From Kibdelosporangium aridum (GTDB taxonomy: Bacteria > Actinomycetota > Actinomycetes > Mycobacteriales > Pseudonocardiaceae): a DNA stretch of 64,000 nucleotides. The first letter of the stretch is position 1. Each line of letters starts with the position of its first letter. The DNA is taken from the NCBI RefSeq assembly GCF_900176515.1, contig NZ_FWXV01000001.1, positions 1,438,564-1,502,563 on the forward strand. Reading direction: 5' to 3'. The position numbers and the translations under genes were made by a program. Shown here one piece after another: positions 26,774-35,675 of the stretch. The notes below the pieces were generated by a model. The model was given only the letters and a program-made list of their open reading frames with translations, was not told the DNA's origin and searched no databases.

Positions 26774-27565
26774 ATGGCCACGAAGAGGTGGCTTCACGTT
26801 CTGTCGGGTGTTGTCGCTGGTGCCGCCGCGGCGAGCGCGATGGTGGTGGTCGCGCAACCCGCGTCCGCGGCGGTGACGATACCGCCGGCGAACGGCCAGG
26901 AAACCGTGACGAGCACGGTGAAGGTCTCTGGTTCGCGGGACTACGGCATGAGGCGTGTCATTCCCGAGGGACTGGGCGGTGGCGGCGGGAGCGAAAGCCA
27001 GAAGGCGGTGTTCGAACTGGCCGACGGGGCGACCCTGGCCAACGTCATCATCGGCAAGCCGGGCGCGGACGGCGTGCACTGCATGGGCACGTGCACGTTG
27101 CGTAACGTGTGGTGGGAAGACGTGGGTGAGGATGCCGCCACGTTCAAGGGCACGTCAGCCTCGCAGACGATGACTATCGACGGCGGAGGTGCGCTGAGCG
27201 CGAGCGACAAGGTCTTCCAGCACAACGCCCCCGGCACGATGATCATCCGCAACTTCGCCGCCCAAGGCATCGGAAAACTCGTCCGGACCTGCGGCAACTG
27301 CAGCAACAACCCGCAGACGCGGCACGTGCGGGTGGAGAACGTGCGGATCGAGATGTCGGCGAAGAACGTCGTCAGCATCAACGTGAACTACGGCGACACC
27401 GCGCGGTTGAGCAAGGTGACCATCGTGGGCGACAGCAGCAGGAAGGTCACCATCTGCGACAAGTACAACGGCGTCAAGAAGGGCGAGGGCGAGTCCAAGA
27501 AGGTCGGGACCGGGCCGGACGGCAAGAACTGCGTCTACTCCTCGTCGGACATCATCTATCGGTAG
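26774..27565 (+). CDS. Secreted PL3 pectate lyase
   Basis: 263 residues from the ATG at 26774 (CGGAGG 7 bases upstream; the reading frame is open further but without a start site). Signal peptide to about residue 33 (ASAAVT). Typical PL3 parallel beta-helix sequence: VFELADGATLANVIIG, CTLRNVWWEDVGEDAATFKG, VFQHNAPGTMIIRNFAAQGIGKLVRTCGNC, RVENVRIEMSAKNVVSINVNYGDTARL. Cleaves polygalacturonate by beta-elimination, normally Ca-dependent. No carbohydrate-binding module. Own promoter with two palindromes and own terminator. Confidence 0.92.
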   Translation: MATKRWLHVLSGVVAGAAAASAMVVVAQPASAAVTIPPANGQETVTSTVKVSGSRDYGMRRVIPEGLGGGGGSESQKAVFELADGATLANVIIGKPGADGVHCMGTCTLRNVWWEDVGEDAATFKGTSASQTMTIDGGGALSASDKVFQHNAPGTMIIRNFAAQGIGKLVRTCGNCSNNPQTRHVRVENVRIEMSAKNVVSINVNYGDTARLSKVTIVGDSSRKVTICDKYNGVKKGEGESKKVGTGPDGKNCVYSSSDIIYR

Positions 27566-27575
27566 GAGCGCTCCG

Positions 27576-27602
27576 GGCGGGGTCGCGACACGCGGCTCCG
27601 CC
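27576..27602 (+). terminator. Terminator of the PL3 gene
   Basis: 11-bp stem (GGCGGGGTCGC with GCGGCTCCGCC, two G-U pairs) and a 5-base loop, followed by TTTGCT, 11 bases past the stop codon. Confidence 0.75.
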
Positions 27603-27640
27603 TTTGCTCTCGCGTCACGCAGACTGCACCCCGTACGCTT

Positions 27641-27654
27641 GGAAAGCGGTTTCC
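27641..27654. promoter_or_regulatory. LacI/CcpA-type operator GGAAAGCGGTTTCC (autoregulatory)
   Basis: Near-palindrome 20 bases upstream of the LacI start at 27674; differs from the PL3 and PL1 sites by one central base. Position implies autoregulation. Confidence 0.75.
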
Positions 27655-27673
27655 ATCGATCGGGAGGTCGGGC

Positions 27674-28684
27674 GTGGGGTCACAGGTCACCCTCGCGGAA
27701 GTGGCGGAGCGCGCCGGGGTCTCCCTGGCGACGGCATCGCGGGTCGTGAACGGCAGCGAACGCGTGGTCGGGGCCGGGTTGCGGGAACGCGTGCTGGCCG
27801 CGGCGCAGGAGCTGGGCTATACCGCCAACACCTTCGCACAGGCGATTGCCCGCGGGCGCAGTGACGTGGTCGGCCTGGTCGTCCCGGACATCCAGGACCC
27901 GTACTTCTCGGTGATCGCGGCGGCGGCGATGGCCGCGGTCGAGCCGACCGGCGAGATGATGCTGGGTACAACCCTGCGCAGGCAGGAACAGGAGTTGCGG
28001 TACGTCAGCACGATGCGGGCGCGCCGGGCCCGGGCCTTGATCATGGTGGGCAGCCGGACCACCGACAACGCCCACACCAGGCAGGTGGCCCAGGCGATCG
28101 CGGACTTCGTGGCAGGCGGCGGCCGGGCCGTGGTGATCGGCCAGGACAAACTCGGGACGGACACAGTCCTGCCGCAGAACCGCGCGGGCGCCAAGGACCT
28201 GGCCGTGGCCCTGGTCGACCAGGGCCACAAGACGTTCGGCGTCCTTGCCGGCCCGAACACCTTGCTCACCGCCCGCGACCGGGTCGACGGGTTTGTCGAA
28301 GGCCTGGCGAAGCGGGGCAAGCGAGCGGGGGTGGTCGTGCACAGCGACTTCACCCGAGATGGCGGTTACCAGGCGATGTCCGAGGTGCTTGATCGCAGGA
28401 CCAGGCCTGGCTGTGTGTTCGCGGTGAACGATGTGATGGCGATCGGGGCGATGGCGGCGGTGCGGGACCGTGGGCTCAGCTTGCCGGGTGACATGGCGGT
28501 CGCGGGCTTCGACGACATCCCGACATTGCGGGACGTCGCGCCTTCGCTGACCACGGTCCGGTTGCCGCTCGAGGACATGGGCCGGATGGCCGGGTCGATG
28601 GCGATGGAGGAGCAAGCCGGTGAGCGGCGCCGGGTGATTCGCGTCAAGGGCGAGGTAATCCTGCGGGACAGCACCAGGTTGTGA
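27674..28684 (+). CDS. LacI-family regulator of pectin/arabinan genes
   Basis: 336 residues from the GTG at 27674 (GGGAGG upstream). Helix-turn-helix VTLAEVAERAGVSLATASRVVNGSERV, close to the CcpA-like VSxATxSRVVNG recognition helix, which suits a GGAAAGCGSTTTCC target. Effector domain VVGLVVPDIQDPYFSVIAAAA through VAGFDDIPTLRDVAPSLTTVRLPL. Sits between PL3 and the arabinofuranosidase operon, both of which carry versions of its operator. Inducer unknown; a pectin- or arabinan-derived sugar is inferred. Confidence 0.92.
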   Translation: MGSQVTLAEVAERAGVSLATASRVVNGSERVVGAGLRERVLAAAQELGYTANTFAQAIARGRSDVVGLVVPDIQDPYFSVIAAAAMAAVEPTGEMMLGTTLRRQEQELRYVSTMRARRARALIMVGSRTTDNAHTRQVAQAIADFVAGGGRAVVIGQDKLGTDTVLPQNRAGAKDLAVALVDQGHKTFGVLAGPNTLLTARDRVDGFVEGLAKRGKRAGVVVHSDFTRDGGYQAMSEVLDRRTRPGCVFAVNDVMAIGAMAAVRDRGLSLPGDMAVAGFDDIPTLRDVAPSLTTVRLPLEDMGRMAGSMAMEEQAGERRRVIRVKGEVILRDSTRL

Positions 28685-28809
28685 CCGGGCGTCGGTGACC
28701 CGTTCGAAGACCGGACCCAATGGGGGCAGCTCGGCTTGCCGGAGTGGGTGCTGGACATGCTTGGCATGTCGGGTGCCTGCGCTGGAAGCATGTCGGTGGT
28801 GCAGGTCCT

Positions 28810-28823
28810 GGCAACCGCTTTCC
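28810..28823. promoter_or_regulatory. GGAAASCGSTTTCC-type operator in the GH51 promoter
   Basis: GGCAACCGCTTTCC matches the reverse complement of the 27641 site at 13 of 14 bases, 111 bases before the GH51 start. The gap 28685-28934 holds this site, a GACATGC/GCATGTC hairpin (28754-28770) and the operator at 28836. Confidence 0.55.
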
Positions 28824-28835
28824 GGTGGTCGGGAA

Positions 28836-28849
28836 GTTTAGCGATAACA
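28836..28849. promoter_or_regulatory. Arabinose-type LacI operator (upstream) of GH51
   Basis: GTTTAGCGATAACA, reverse complement TGTTATCGCTAAAC, matches TGTTATCGCTAACA (50028 and 55975) at 13 of 14 bases. Lies 85 bases upstream of the GH51 start. Confidence 0.75.
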
Positions 28850-28934
28850 GACCATTGACTCCATGGCGTTCAGGCGTCACGATCTGGAAGCTGTTCGCCG
28901 CCAGAATCTTCGCAAAGGTGCGAAAGGATGTGTC

Positions 28935-31430
28935 GTGTTCACGAGGGGCGTCGTCCTGCCAGTAGTGTTAGCGCTAACATTCGCTGGCCTCATGAACCCG
29001 GTAGCCGCGGGAGCCGATCCGACGGACTACACGCTGACTGTGGACTCGACCGGGCGTGGTGCCACGATCGACCGCACGATGTACGGGGTGTTCTTCGAGG
29101 ACATCAATCGTGCGGCGGATGGCGGGTTGTACGCCGAACTCGTGCAGAACAGGTCCTTTGAGTACGACCCGGCCGACAACGCGTCCTACACCGGGATGAC
29201 CTCGTGGGCGCCGACCGGGGGAGCGGGGACGGCGCAGGTCGTCGACGACGAAGCGCGGCTCAACGAGCGCAACCGACGCTATCTGCGAATGGATCTGCGC
29301 GGCGGTGAGTACGGCATCGCCAACTCGGGCTACAACTCCGGCATCCGTGTCGAGGCCGGCAAACTCTACGACTTCTCGGTCTGGGCACGCGCGGAAAGCC
29401 TGCCGCTCACCGTCTCGGTCACCGATCCCGCTGGCCAGCCACTCACCGATATGCTCCGGCTGCAAGTGCGCGGTGACCGGTGGGCCAAGTACACCGGCAC
29501 GGTCCGGGCTCGGTCGAGCAGCACGACAGGTCGGCTGACGCTCAAGGCCAGCGGGACCGGAACTCTCCGGCTGGACATGGTGTCGCTGTTCCCGCGTGAC
29601 ACGTTCAAGAACCGGCCCAACGGAATGCGGGCCGACCTTGCCGGGAAGATCGCCGCGCTGAAGCCGGGATTCGTTCGTTTCCCGGGTGGTTGCCTGGTCA
29701 ACACCGGCAGCCACTACGGCTACACGGCACCCGACTGGGAACGGAAGCGTTCGTACCAATGGAAAGACACGATCGGTCCGGTCGAGCAACGCGCCACCAA
29801 CGCGAACTTCTGGGGATACAACCAGTCCTACGGCATCGGCTACTACGAGTACTTCCAGTTCGCCGAGGACATCGGCGCGATGCCGCTCCCGGTCGTGCCC
29901 GCACTGGTGACCGGATGCGGGCAGAACCGCGCGACCGATGATCCTGCCCTGTTGCAACGGCACATCCAGGACACGCTCGACCTGATCGAGTTTGCCAACG
30001 GCCCGGCAACCTCGACGTGGGGACGCAAGCGAGCGGAGATGGGGCACCCGGCGCCGTTCAACCTGACGCACGTCGGTGTGGGCAACGAGGAGAACCTGCC
30101 GAACGAGTTCTTCGCGCGGTTCACCGAGTTCCGCAAGGCGATCGAGGCCAGGTACCCGGGCATCACCGTGATCAGCAACTCCGGTCCTGACGACACAGGC
30201 GCCACGTTCGACCGCCTCTGGGAGCTCAACCGCGGTGCCAACGTGGCCATGGTGGACGAGCACTACTACAACAGTCCACAGTGGTTCCTGCAGAACAACC
30301 AGCGGTATGACTCGTACGATCGCAACGGCCCCAAAGTTTTCCTTGGCGAGTACGCATCGCAGGACAACCGGTTCTACAACGCGCTGACCGAAGCCGCGTA
30401 CATGACCGGCCTGGAGCGCAACGCCGACGTAGTCAAGCTCGCCTCCTACGCTCCGCTGCTCGCGAACACCGACTATGTGCAGTGGCGTCCGGACATGATC
30501 TGGTTCAACAACCACACGTCCTGGGGGTCGACCAGCTACGAGACCCAGAAGCTCTTCATGACCAACGTCGGCGACCACGTCGTGCCGAGCAAGGCTTCCG
30601 CAACACCGACCACTGTCGCGCCGATAGCCGGGGCGATCGGGTTGTCCACATGGGCCACGAGCGCCTCCTACGACGACGTGAACGTCACCGCTGCCAACGG
30701 CTCCTCGCTGTTCACTGACGACTTCTCGGGCAACGACTCGCGGTGGACCAAGAGCGGGCGCGGCTCATGGGCCGTCTCCAACGGTGCGTACGTCCAGTCC
30801 GACCAGGCCGCCGAGAACACCATGGTCACTGCTGGCGATCCGGCGTGGAGCAACTACGACCTGTCCGTCAAGGCGACGAAACTCGCGGGGCGGGAGGGGT
30901 TCCTGATCGCCTTCGGCGTCAAGGACACCGGCAACTACTACTGGTGGAACCTCGGCGGTTGGGGCAACACCGTGTCCGCGGTGGAGAAAGCTTCCGGCGG
31001 AGCCAAGGAGACCCTCGTTTCGAACGGCACCCGGATCGACACCGGCAAGCAGTACGACGTGCGGATCTCGGTTCGCGGCCGTCAGGTGGAGCTGTTCCTC
31101 GACGGACAGCGGTGGGGCGGTTTCACCGACGACAAGGTCGCCGAACCGTTCCGGCAGGTCGTCACGCGCGACACCAAGACCGGTGAACTCGTGGTCAAGG
31201 TCGTCAACGCGCAGGACACGGCCGCCCGCACGAAGGTCGACCTCGGCTCACGCGTCCGAGTCGGTTCGACCGCACGAGTGACCACGCTGCAAGGTCAGCC
31301 CGACGACGTCAACACCGCTTACACACAACCGATCCAGCCACGAGACTCCCGGTTCTCCGGGGTGGCGAACACGTTCACGTACACGTTCCCGGCCAACTCG
31401 GTGACGTTCCTGCGGGTCCAGGCCAGGTAA
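28935..31430 (+). CDS. Secreted GH51 alpha-L-arabinofuranosidase with C-terminal jelly-roll domain
   Basis: 831 residues from the GTG at 28935 with AAAGGA upstream; the frame is open to 28863 but that part has no signal-peptide character. Signal peptide VFTRGVVLPVVLALTFAGLMNPVAAGA. The order is a CBM-like N-terminal segment (FFEDINRAADGGLYAELVQNRSFEYD), the GH51 barrel with acid/base Glu in VGVGNEENLPN (about 383) and nucleophile Glu in VFLGEYAS (about 471), and a lectin-like domain about 590-720 (DDFSGNDSRWTKSGRGSW), then the C-terminal beta domain. Releases arabinofuranose from arabinan, arabinoxylan or arabinogalactan outside the cell. First gene of an operon with GH43 and GH127; an operator lies inside its signal-peptide codons. 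Confidence 0.9.
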   Translation: MFTRGVVLPVVLALTFAGLMNPVAAGADPTDYTLTVDSTGRGATIDRTMYGVFFEDINRAADGGLYAELVQNRSFEYDPADNASYTGMTSWAPTGGAGTAQVVDDEARLNERNRRYLRMDLRGGEYGIANSGYNSGIRVEAGKLYDFSVWARAESLPLTVSVTDPAGQPLTDMLRLQVRGDRWAKYTGTVRARSSSTTGRLTLKASGTGTLRLDMVSLFPRDTFKNRPNGMRADLAGKIAALKPGFVRFPGGCLVNTGSHYGYTAPDWERKRSYQWKDTIGPVEQRATNANFWGYNQSYGIGYYEYFQFAEDIGAMPLPVVPALVTGCGQNRATDDPALLQRHIQDTLDLIEFANGPATSTWGRKRAEMGHPAPFNLTHVGVGNEENLPNEFFARFTEFRKAIEARYPGITVISNSGPDDTGATFDRLWELNRGANVAMVDEHYYNSPQWFLQNNQRYDSYDRNGPKVFLGEYASQDNRFYNALTEAAYMTGLERNADVVKLASYAPLLANTDYVQWRPDMIWFNNHTSWGSTSYETQKLFMTNVGDHVVPSKASATPTTVAPIAGAIGLSTWATSASYDDVNVTAANGSSLFTDDFSGNDSRWTKSGRGSWAVSNGAYVQSDQAAENTMVTAGDPAWSNYDLSVKATKLAGREGFLIAFGVKDTGNYYWWNLGGWGNTVSAVEKASGGAKETLVSNGTRIDTGKQYDVRISVRGRQVELFLDGQRWGGFTDDKVAEPFRQVVTRDTKTGELVVKVVNAQDTAARTKVDLGSRVRVGSTARVTTLQGQPDDVNTAYTQPIQPRDSRFSGVANTFTYTFPANSVTFLRVQAR
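28966..28979. promoter_or_regulatory. Arabinose-type LacI operator inside the GH51 signal-peptide codons
   Basis: Perfect palindrome TGTTAGCGCTAACA, identical to the site at 57074 before the arabinose transporter. It covers codons 11-15 (V-L-A-L-T) of GH51 and produces TTA and CTA leucine codons, which are rare in this genome type. Centre is 130 bases from the upstream operator. Confidence 0.85.
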
Positions 31431-31439
31431 GGAGCCGAC

Positions 31440-32891
31440 ATGCCGAGTCGCCGAAACGTCCTGCTCGCCGGCGGAGGACTGCTGGTCGCTGCCGGAACCA
31501 CCACAGCGCAGTCAGCGCAGGCAGCGGAACCTGGGCAATCACAAATCACCACCCGCAACCCCTTGATCGAGCAGCGCGCCGATCCGTTCATCACCAGACC
31601 AGTGAACGGCATGTACTACATGACCGGTTCGGTTCCGGAGTACGACCGGATTGTCGTGCGAGGCGCACCGACGATCGACGGCCTTGCCTCTGCCCGGGAG
31701 CGGACGATCTGGCGCCGGCCGTCCTCGGGCAAGATGGGCGGCCACATCTGGGCACCGGAACTGCACCGGATCGACGGTCGCTGGTACGTCTACTTCGCCG
31801 CAGGCGACTCCGACGACGTGTTCCGGATCAGGACGTACGTCCTCGAGTCCATTGCGGACGATCCACGGACGGACTCGTGGGTCCTGCGTGGTCAGATGAT
31901 CACCAAATGGGACACGTTCACCCTCGACTCGACGACGTTCGAACACCGTGGCAGGAGGTACTTCGCCTGGGCGCAGAGCGAACCAGGCATCGCGACCAAC
32001 AGCAACCTCTACATCGCCGAGATGGCATCGCCACTGGCGATCAAGGGTGACCCGGTGCGGCTGGCGGTCCCAACACTCCCGTGGGAGATCCAGGGGTTCA
32101 AGGTCAACGAAGGCCCAGCCGTGATCATCCGCAACGGCCGGGTGTTCATGACCTATTCGGCCAGCGCGACCGATGCCCGCTACTGCATGGGTCTGCTCAC
32201 CGCCGACGAGCAATCGGATCTGCTCGACGCCCGGTCGTGGACCAAGTCACCGCAGCCGATCTTCACGACGAACGAGAACACACGGCAGTACGGCCCCGGG
32301 CACAACTCTTTCACGGTCGCCGAAGACGGAAAGACCGATGTGCTGGTCTACCACGCACGCGACTATCGGGACATCTCCGGAGATCCGCTGTACGACCCGA
32401 ATCGGCACACGCGCGTGCAACGGCTGTACTGGAACGACGACGGCACACCGAGTTTCGGTGTCCCCGTGGGCAAAGGCGGACCAGCTTTGCGGTTCTCGCC
32501 GCTGAACGCGCCGAACCTGTACGTCCGGCACTACGAGTACCGCCTGCGCGTGGACGGCGACGTCCGGGAATTGGCCGACTCACAGTTCCGCATCGTTCCC
32601 GGATTCCGCGATCCCGGCCGGATCGCACTGCAGTCGGTGAACTTCCCCGACCGGTATGTCCGGGTGGTGGATCCCATGACCATCCGGGTCGATCCGTACG
32701 ACGAGTCCGATGTGTACGGAAAAGCGGCGAGTTTCGTGCAGGTGCCGGGTCTGGCCGACAGCAAAGCGACGTCGTTCCGGCTGACCACCGATCCGGCGGC
32801 CTACCTTGGCCACGACAATGGCAGGTTCGTAGTGGTCCGGCCCAGCGGATCGCAGCGCGACCGTCAACGCGTCAGCTTCTGGATCCGATGA
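31440..32891 (+). CDS. Secreted GH43 (subfamily 26-like) exo-arabinofuranosidase with CBM42
   Basis: 483 residues from the ATG at 31440 (GGAGCCGAC upstream, 9 bases after the GH51 stop). Tat-like signal MPSRRNVLLAGGGLLVAAG. Five-bladed GH43 propeller with general base Asp in QRADPFITR (about 47), Asp in TLDSTTFEH (about 163) and acid Glu in KVNEGPAVI (about 223). Residues about 357-483 are an AbfB/CBM42 arabinofuranose-binding trefoil (RHYEYRLRVDGDVRELADSQFRIVPG). The pairing matches exo-alpha-1,5-L-arabinofuranosidases acting on arabinan side chains. Overlaps the next start (ATGA). Confidence 0.9.
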   Translation: MPSRRNVLLAGGGLLVAAGTTTAQSAQAAEPGQSQITTRNPLIEQRADPFITRPVNGMYYMTGSVPEYDRIVVRGAPTIDGLASARERTIWRRPSSGKMGGHIWAPELHRIDGRWYVYFAAGDSDDVFRIRTYVLESIADDPRTDSWVLRGQMITKWDTFTLDSTTFEHRGRRYFAWAQSEPGIATNSNLYIAEMASPLAIKGDPVRLAVPTLPWEIQGFKVNEGPAVIIRNGRVFMTYSASATDARYCMGLLTADEQSDLLDARSWTKSPQPIFTTNENTRQYGPGHNSFTVAEDGKTDVLVYHARDYRDISGDPLYDPNRHTRVQRLYWNDDGTPSFGVPVGKGGPALRFSPLNAPNLYVRHYEYRLRVDGDVRELADSQFRIVPGFRDPGRIALQSVNFPDRYVRVVDPMTIRVDPYDESDVYGKAASFVQVPGLADSKATSFRLTTDPAAYLGHDNGRFVVVRPSGSQRDRQRVSFWIR

Positions 32892-35581
32892 TGATTGACC
32901 GCCGTAGCCTCCTCAAGGTCGCCGTCGTCGCTCCGCTCGCCACGACGGCGACCACGGGCCAGGCGTTCGCAGAGTCGGCGCCTCCGGCTCTACGCCCGTT
33001 TGCCCTGCGGGACGTCACATTGGGCGGCGGAGTTTTCGCGGACAAGCGAGCCCTCATGCTGGCCTACGCGCGTGGTTATGACGTCAACCGCTTAGTGCAG
33101 GTCTTCCGCGCGAATGCCGGGCTTCCCACTGGAGGCGCGGTCGCGCCCGGCGGATGGGAAGGCCTGGACGGGGAAGCGAACGGCAACCTCCGTGGGCACT
33201 ACACAGGTCACTTCCTGTCCATGCTGGCGCAGGCGTATGGCAGTACCGGCGAACCGGTGTTCGCCGAGAAGATCAGCACGATAGTGGGCGCACTGGTCGA
33301 ATGCCGGGCGGCGCTGCGGCGAGATCCCGTGCCGCTCAGTGTTCCTGGCCGGTTCGGCACCGGACTGGAGTTCATTCGCGGCAGCTACCAATACCTTGAT
33401 CTGCCGCCGAATGTGCTTGGCGGCAGCGCGGCCGTCACCTTGTCGGCGTGGGTCAAACCCACCCACGCCGCGACATGGGCGCGGATTTTCGACTTCGGCA
33501 ACGACACGACCCGCTACATGTACCTCACCGCGCGCAACAACAACGGCGTGCCACGTTTCGCGATCACCACCAATGGCGGTGGAAGCGAGCAAGCGATCAA
33601 CGGCACCGCTTCGCTGCCACTGGGGGAGTGGAGCCATATCGCGGTGACTGTCGAAGGCACAGCCGGTGTGCTGTACGTGAACGGAAGCCAAGTCGCGGTG
33701 AACACCGCGATGTCGCTCAACCCAGCGGTGCTCGGCCAGGTGCGCAACAACTGGGTCGGCCGGTCCAACTACGCGGCCGACCCGGCTTTCGCGGGTGTCC
33801 TCGACGACGTCAACATCTGGTCGCGCGCATTGACTGCGAGCGAGATCGCTGGACTGCGGAACAGTCCGGGGAAGGGCGATCTCGCTTCGTACTCGTTCGA
33901 TTCCGGGCTGTCGGACGCGACCCTGCGACGTACGTGGGGCTCCCCAAGCCACCCAGGCTTCCTCGCCGCGTATCCCGAGACACAGTTCATCACACTCGAG
34001 ACGATGACGCGCTCGGACTACACCGTCGTCTGGGCGCCCTACTACACCGCGCACAAAATCCTCAAAGGACTGCTGGACGCGTACCTCAACACCGGCGACG
34101 CGCGGGCTTTGGACCTGGCCACCGGGATGGCCGACTGGATGTACGCCCGGCTGCGCAAGCTCAGTGCCGAGGTCCTGCAGCGAATGTGGGGACTGTTCTC
34201 CAGCGGTGAGTTCGGCGGCCTGGTCGAGGCGATCACCGACCTGCACCAGATCACCGGCAATGCGGACTATCTGGCGCTGGCCAAGTTGTTCGATCTCAAC
34301 TCGTTGATCGACGCGTGCGCGGCGAACCGGGACGTGCTCGAAGGGCTGCACGCCAACCAGCACATTCCCATCTTCACCGGCCTGGTGCGGCTGCATGAGA
34401 GCACCGGGGAGCAGCGCTATCTGACCGCGGCGAAGAACTTCTGGGACATGGTCGTACCGCACCGGATGTACAGCATCGGCGGCACCAGCGAACGGGAGTT
34501 CTGGCGGGCTCGGGGAGCGGTCGCGAGCACGCTGACCGATGTCAACGCCGAAACGTGCTGTGCGCACAACATGCTCAAGCTGAGCCGGTCGTTGTTCGCC
34601 CACGACCGGAACCCGAAGTACATGGACTACTTCGAGCGGGCGCTGGTCAACCAGATCCTCGGCTCCAAACAGGACCAGGCGGACCCTGAACTTCCCTTGG
34701 TGACGTACTTCATCGGACTGGCTCCCGGGTCGGTCCGTGACTACACCCCGAAACAGGGCACCACCTGTTGTGAGGGCACGGGAATGGAGAGTGCGACCAA
34801 GTACCAGGACACGGTCTACTTCCAGCATCCTGAGGGGCTTTACGTCAACCTCTACATGCCGTCCACTGTTCGCTGGCAGAACGTCACGGTGACCCAGACT
34901 ACCGCGTACCCGTTCGAACAGGCTTCAGAGCTGCGGATCTCCGGCAACGCCACGTTTGATCTGCATCTACGGATCCCGGGGTGGGCGCGCAAGGGCGTCA
35001 CCGTCACGATCAATGGAAGCCACCACGTGGGGAAGCCGACTCCTGGCAGCTATCTGACGATCTCCCGGGCCTGGCGCAGCGGGGACACGGTTCGCGTCGA
35101 GATGCCGTTCACCCTCCGTGCCGAGCAGGCGCTTGATCGGCCCGACGTGCAGAGCCTGATGTACGGCCCGGTCCACCTGGTCGCCCGTGACTCCCGGACA
35201 GCCATGCTCGAATTCTCTCTCTACCGCAACGCCACGTTGTCCGGTGATCTGGTCCGCAGCTTGACGCCTGTGGCCGGAAAGCCTCTGCACTACACGCTGG
35301 ACGGAGTCGAGCTGGCACCGTTCTTCGAAGGCACCGCTGACCCGTTCCACTCGTACTTCCGGCGGGTGGAGCCGCGGGTGGTGTTCGGCGGTCTTGATGC
35401 CGGCGTTGCCAATGTCGTACGGGATGGAACGTCCTTCCTGGACACAGTCTGGTCGGCCGCGCCCTTCCCGACGAAGACTGACTTCGTAACGCGTGTGGAC
35501 CGGGTAGCTGACCGTTTCTACGCGGGCGAGGACCGGACACGGGTCACCCGCACGGCACGCCACGCTCCACTGTGGCCTTGA
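32888..35581 (+). CDS. Secreted GH127 beta-L-arabinofuranosidase with inserted LamG domain
   Basis: 897 residues; ATG at 32888 overlaps the GH43 stop. Strong Tat signal DRRSLLKVAVVAPLATTATTG. The GH127 barrel starts at LRPFALRDVTLGGGVFADKRA and is interrupted at about 155-342 by a LamG-type jelly roll (EFIRGSYQYLDLPPNVLGGSAAVTLSAWVKP ... LDDVNIWSRALTASEIAGLR), then resumes HPGFLAAYPETQFITLE. Zinc and nucleophile residues are in place: AETCCAHN (about 555-558) and TTCCEGTG (about 626-629), with a spacing like HypBA1. Removes beta-linked L-arabinofuranose, as on hydroxyproline-rich glycoproteins. Third gene of the operon. Confidence 0.88.
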   Translation: MMIDRRSLLKVAVVAPLATTATTGQAFAESAPPALRPFALRDVTLGGGVFADKRALMLAYARGYDVNRLVQVFRANAGLPTGGAVAPGGWEGLDGEANGNLRGHYTGHFLSMLAQAYGSTGEPVFAEKISTIVGALVECRAALRRDPVPLSVPGRFGTGLEFIRGSYQYLDLPPNVLGGSAAVTLSAWVKPTHAATWARIFDFGNDTTRYMYLTARNNNGVPRFAITTNGGGSEQAINGTASLPLGEWSHIAVTVEGTAGVLYVNGSQVAVNTAMSLNPAVLGQVRNNWVGRSNYAADPAFAGVLDDVNIWSRALTASEIAGLRNSPGKGDLASYSFDSGLSDATLRRTWGSPSHPGFLAAYPETQFITLETMTRSDYTVVWAPYYTAHKILKGLLDAYLNTGDARALDLATGMADWMYARLRKLSAEVLQRMWGLFSSGEFGGLVEAITDLHQITGNADYLALAKLFDLNSLIDACAANRDVLEGLHANQHIPIFTGLVRLHESTGEQRYLTAAKNFWDMVVPHRMYSIGGTSEREFWRARGAVASTLTDVNAETCCAHNMLKLSRSLFAHDRNPKYMDYFERALVNQILGSKQDQADPELPLVTYFIGLAPGSVRDYTPKQGTTCCEGTGMESATKYQDTVYFQHPEGLYVNLYMPSTVRWQNVTVTQTTAYPFEQASELRISGNATFDLHLRIPGWARKGVTVTINGSHHVGKPTPGSYLTISRAWRSGDTVRVEMPFTLRAEQALDRPDVQSLMYGPVHLVARDSRTAMLEFSLYRNATLSGDLVRSLTPVAGKPLHYTLDGVELAPFFEGTADPFHSYFRRVEPRVVFGGLDAGVANVVRDGTSFLDTVWSAAPFPTKTDFVTRVDRVADRFYAGEDRTRVTRTARHAPLWP

Positions 35582-35675
35582 CCACTCAATACGCCGAAAA
35601 TTCTTGCGTCCAACTTCGGGTCACATCCGTATAACAGGATGAGAGCTCAACTAACCCGAACGAGGTGAGTGGCCC

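Noticed and set aside
27564..27573. GGAGCGCTCC as another CebR box
   Set aside because: Only the 10-base core matches, it lies directly after the PL3 stop, and no gene start is in the right place for control.
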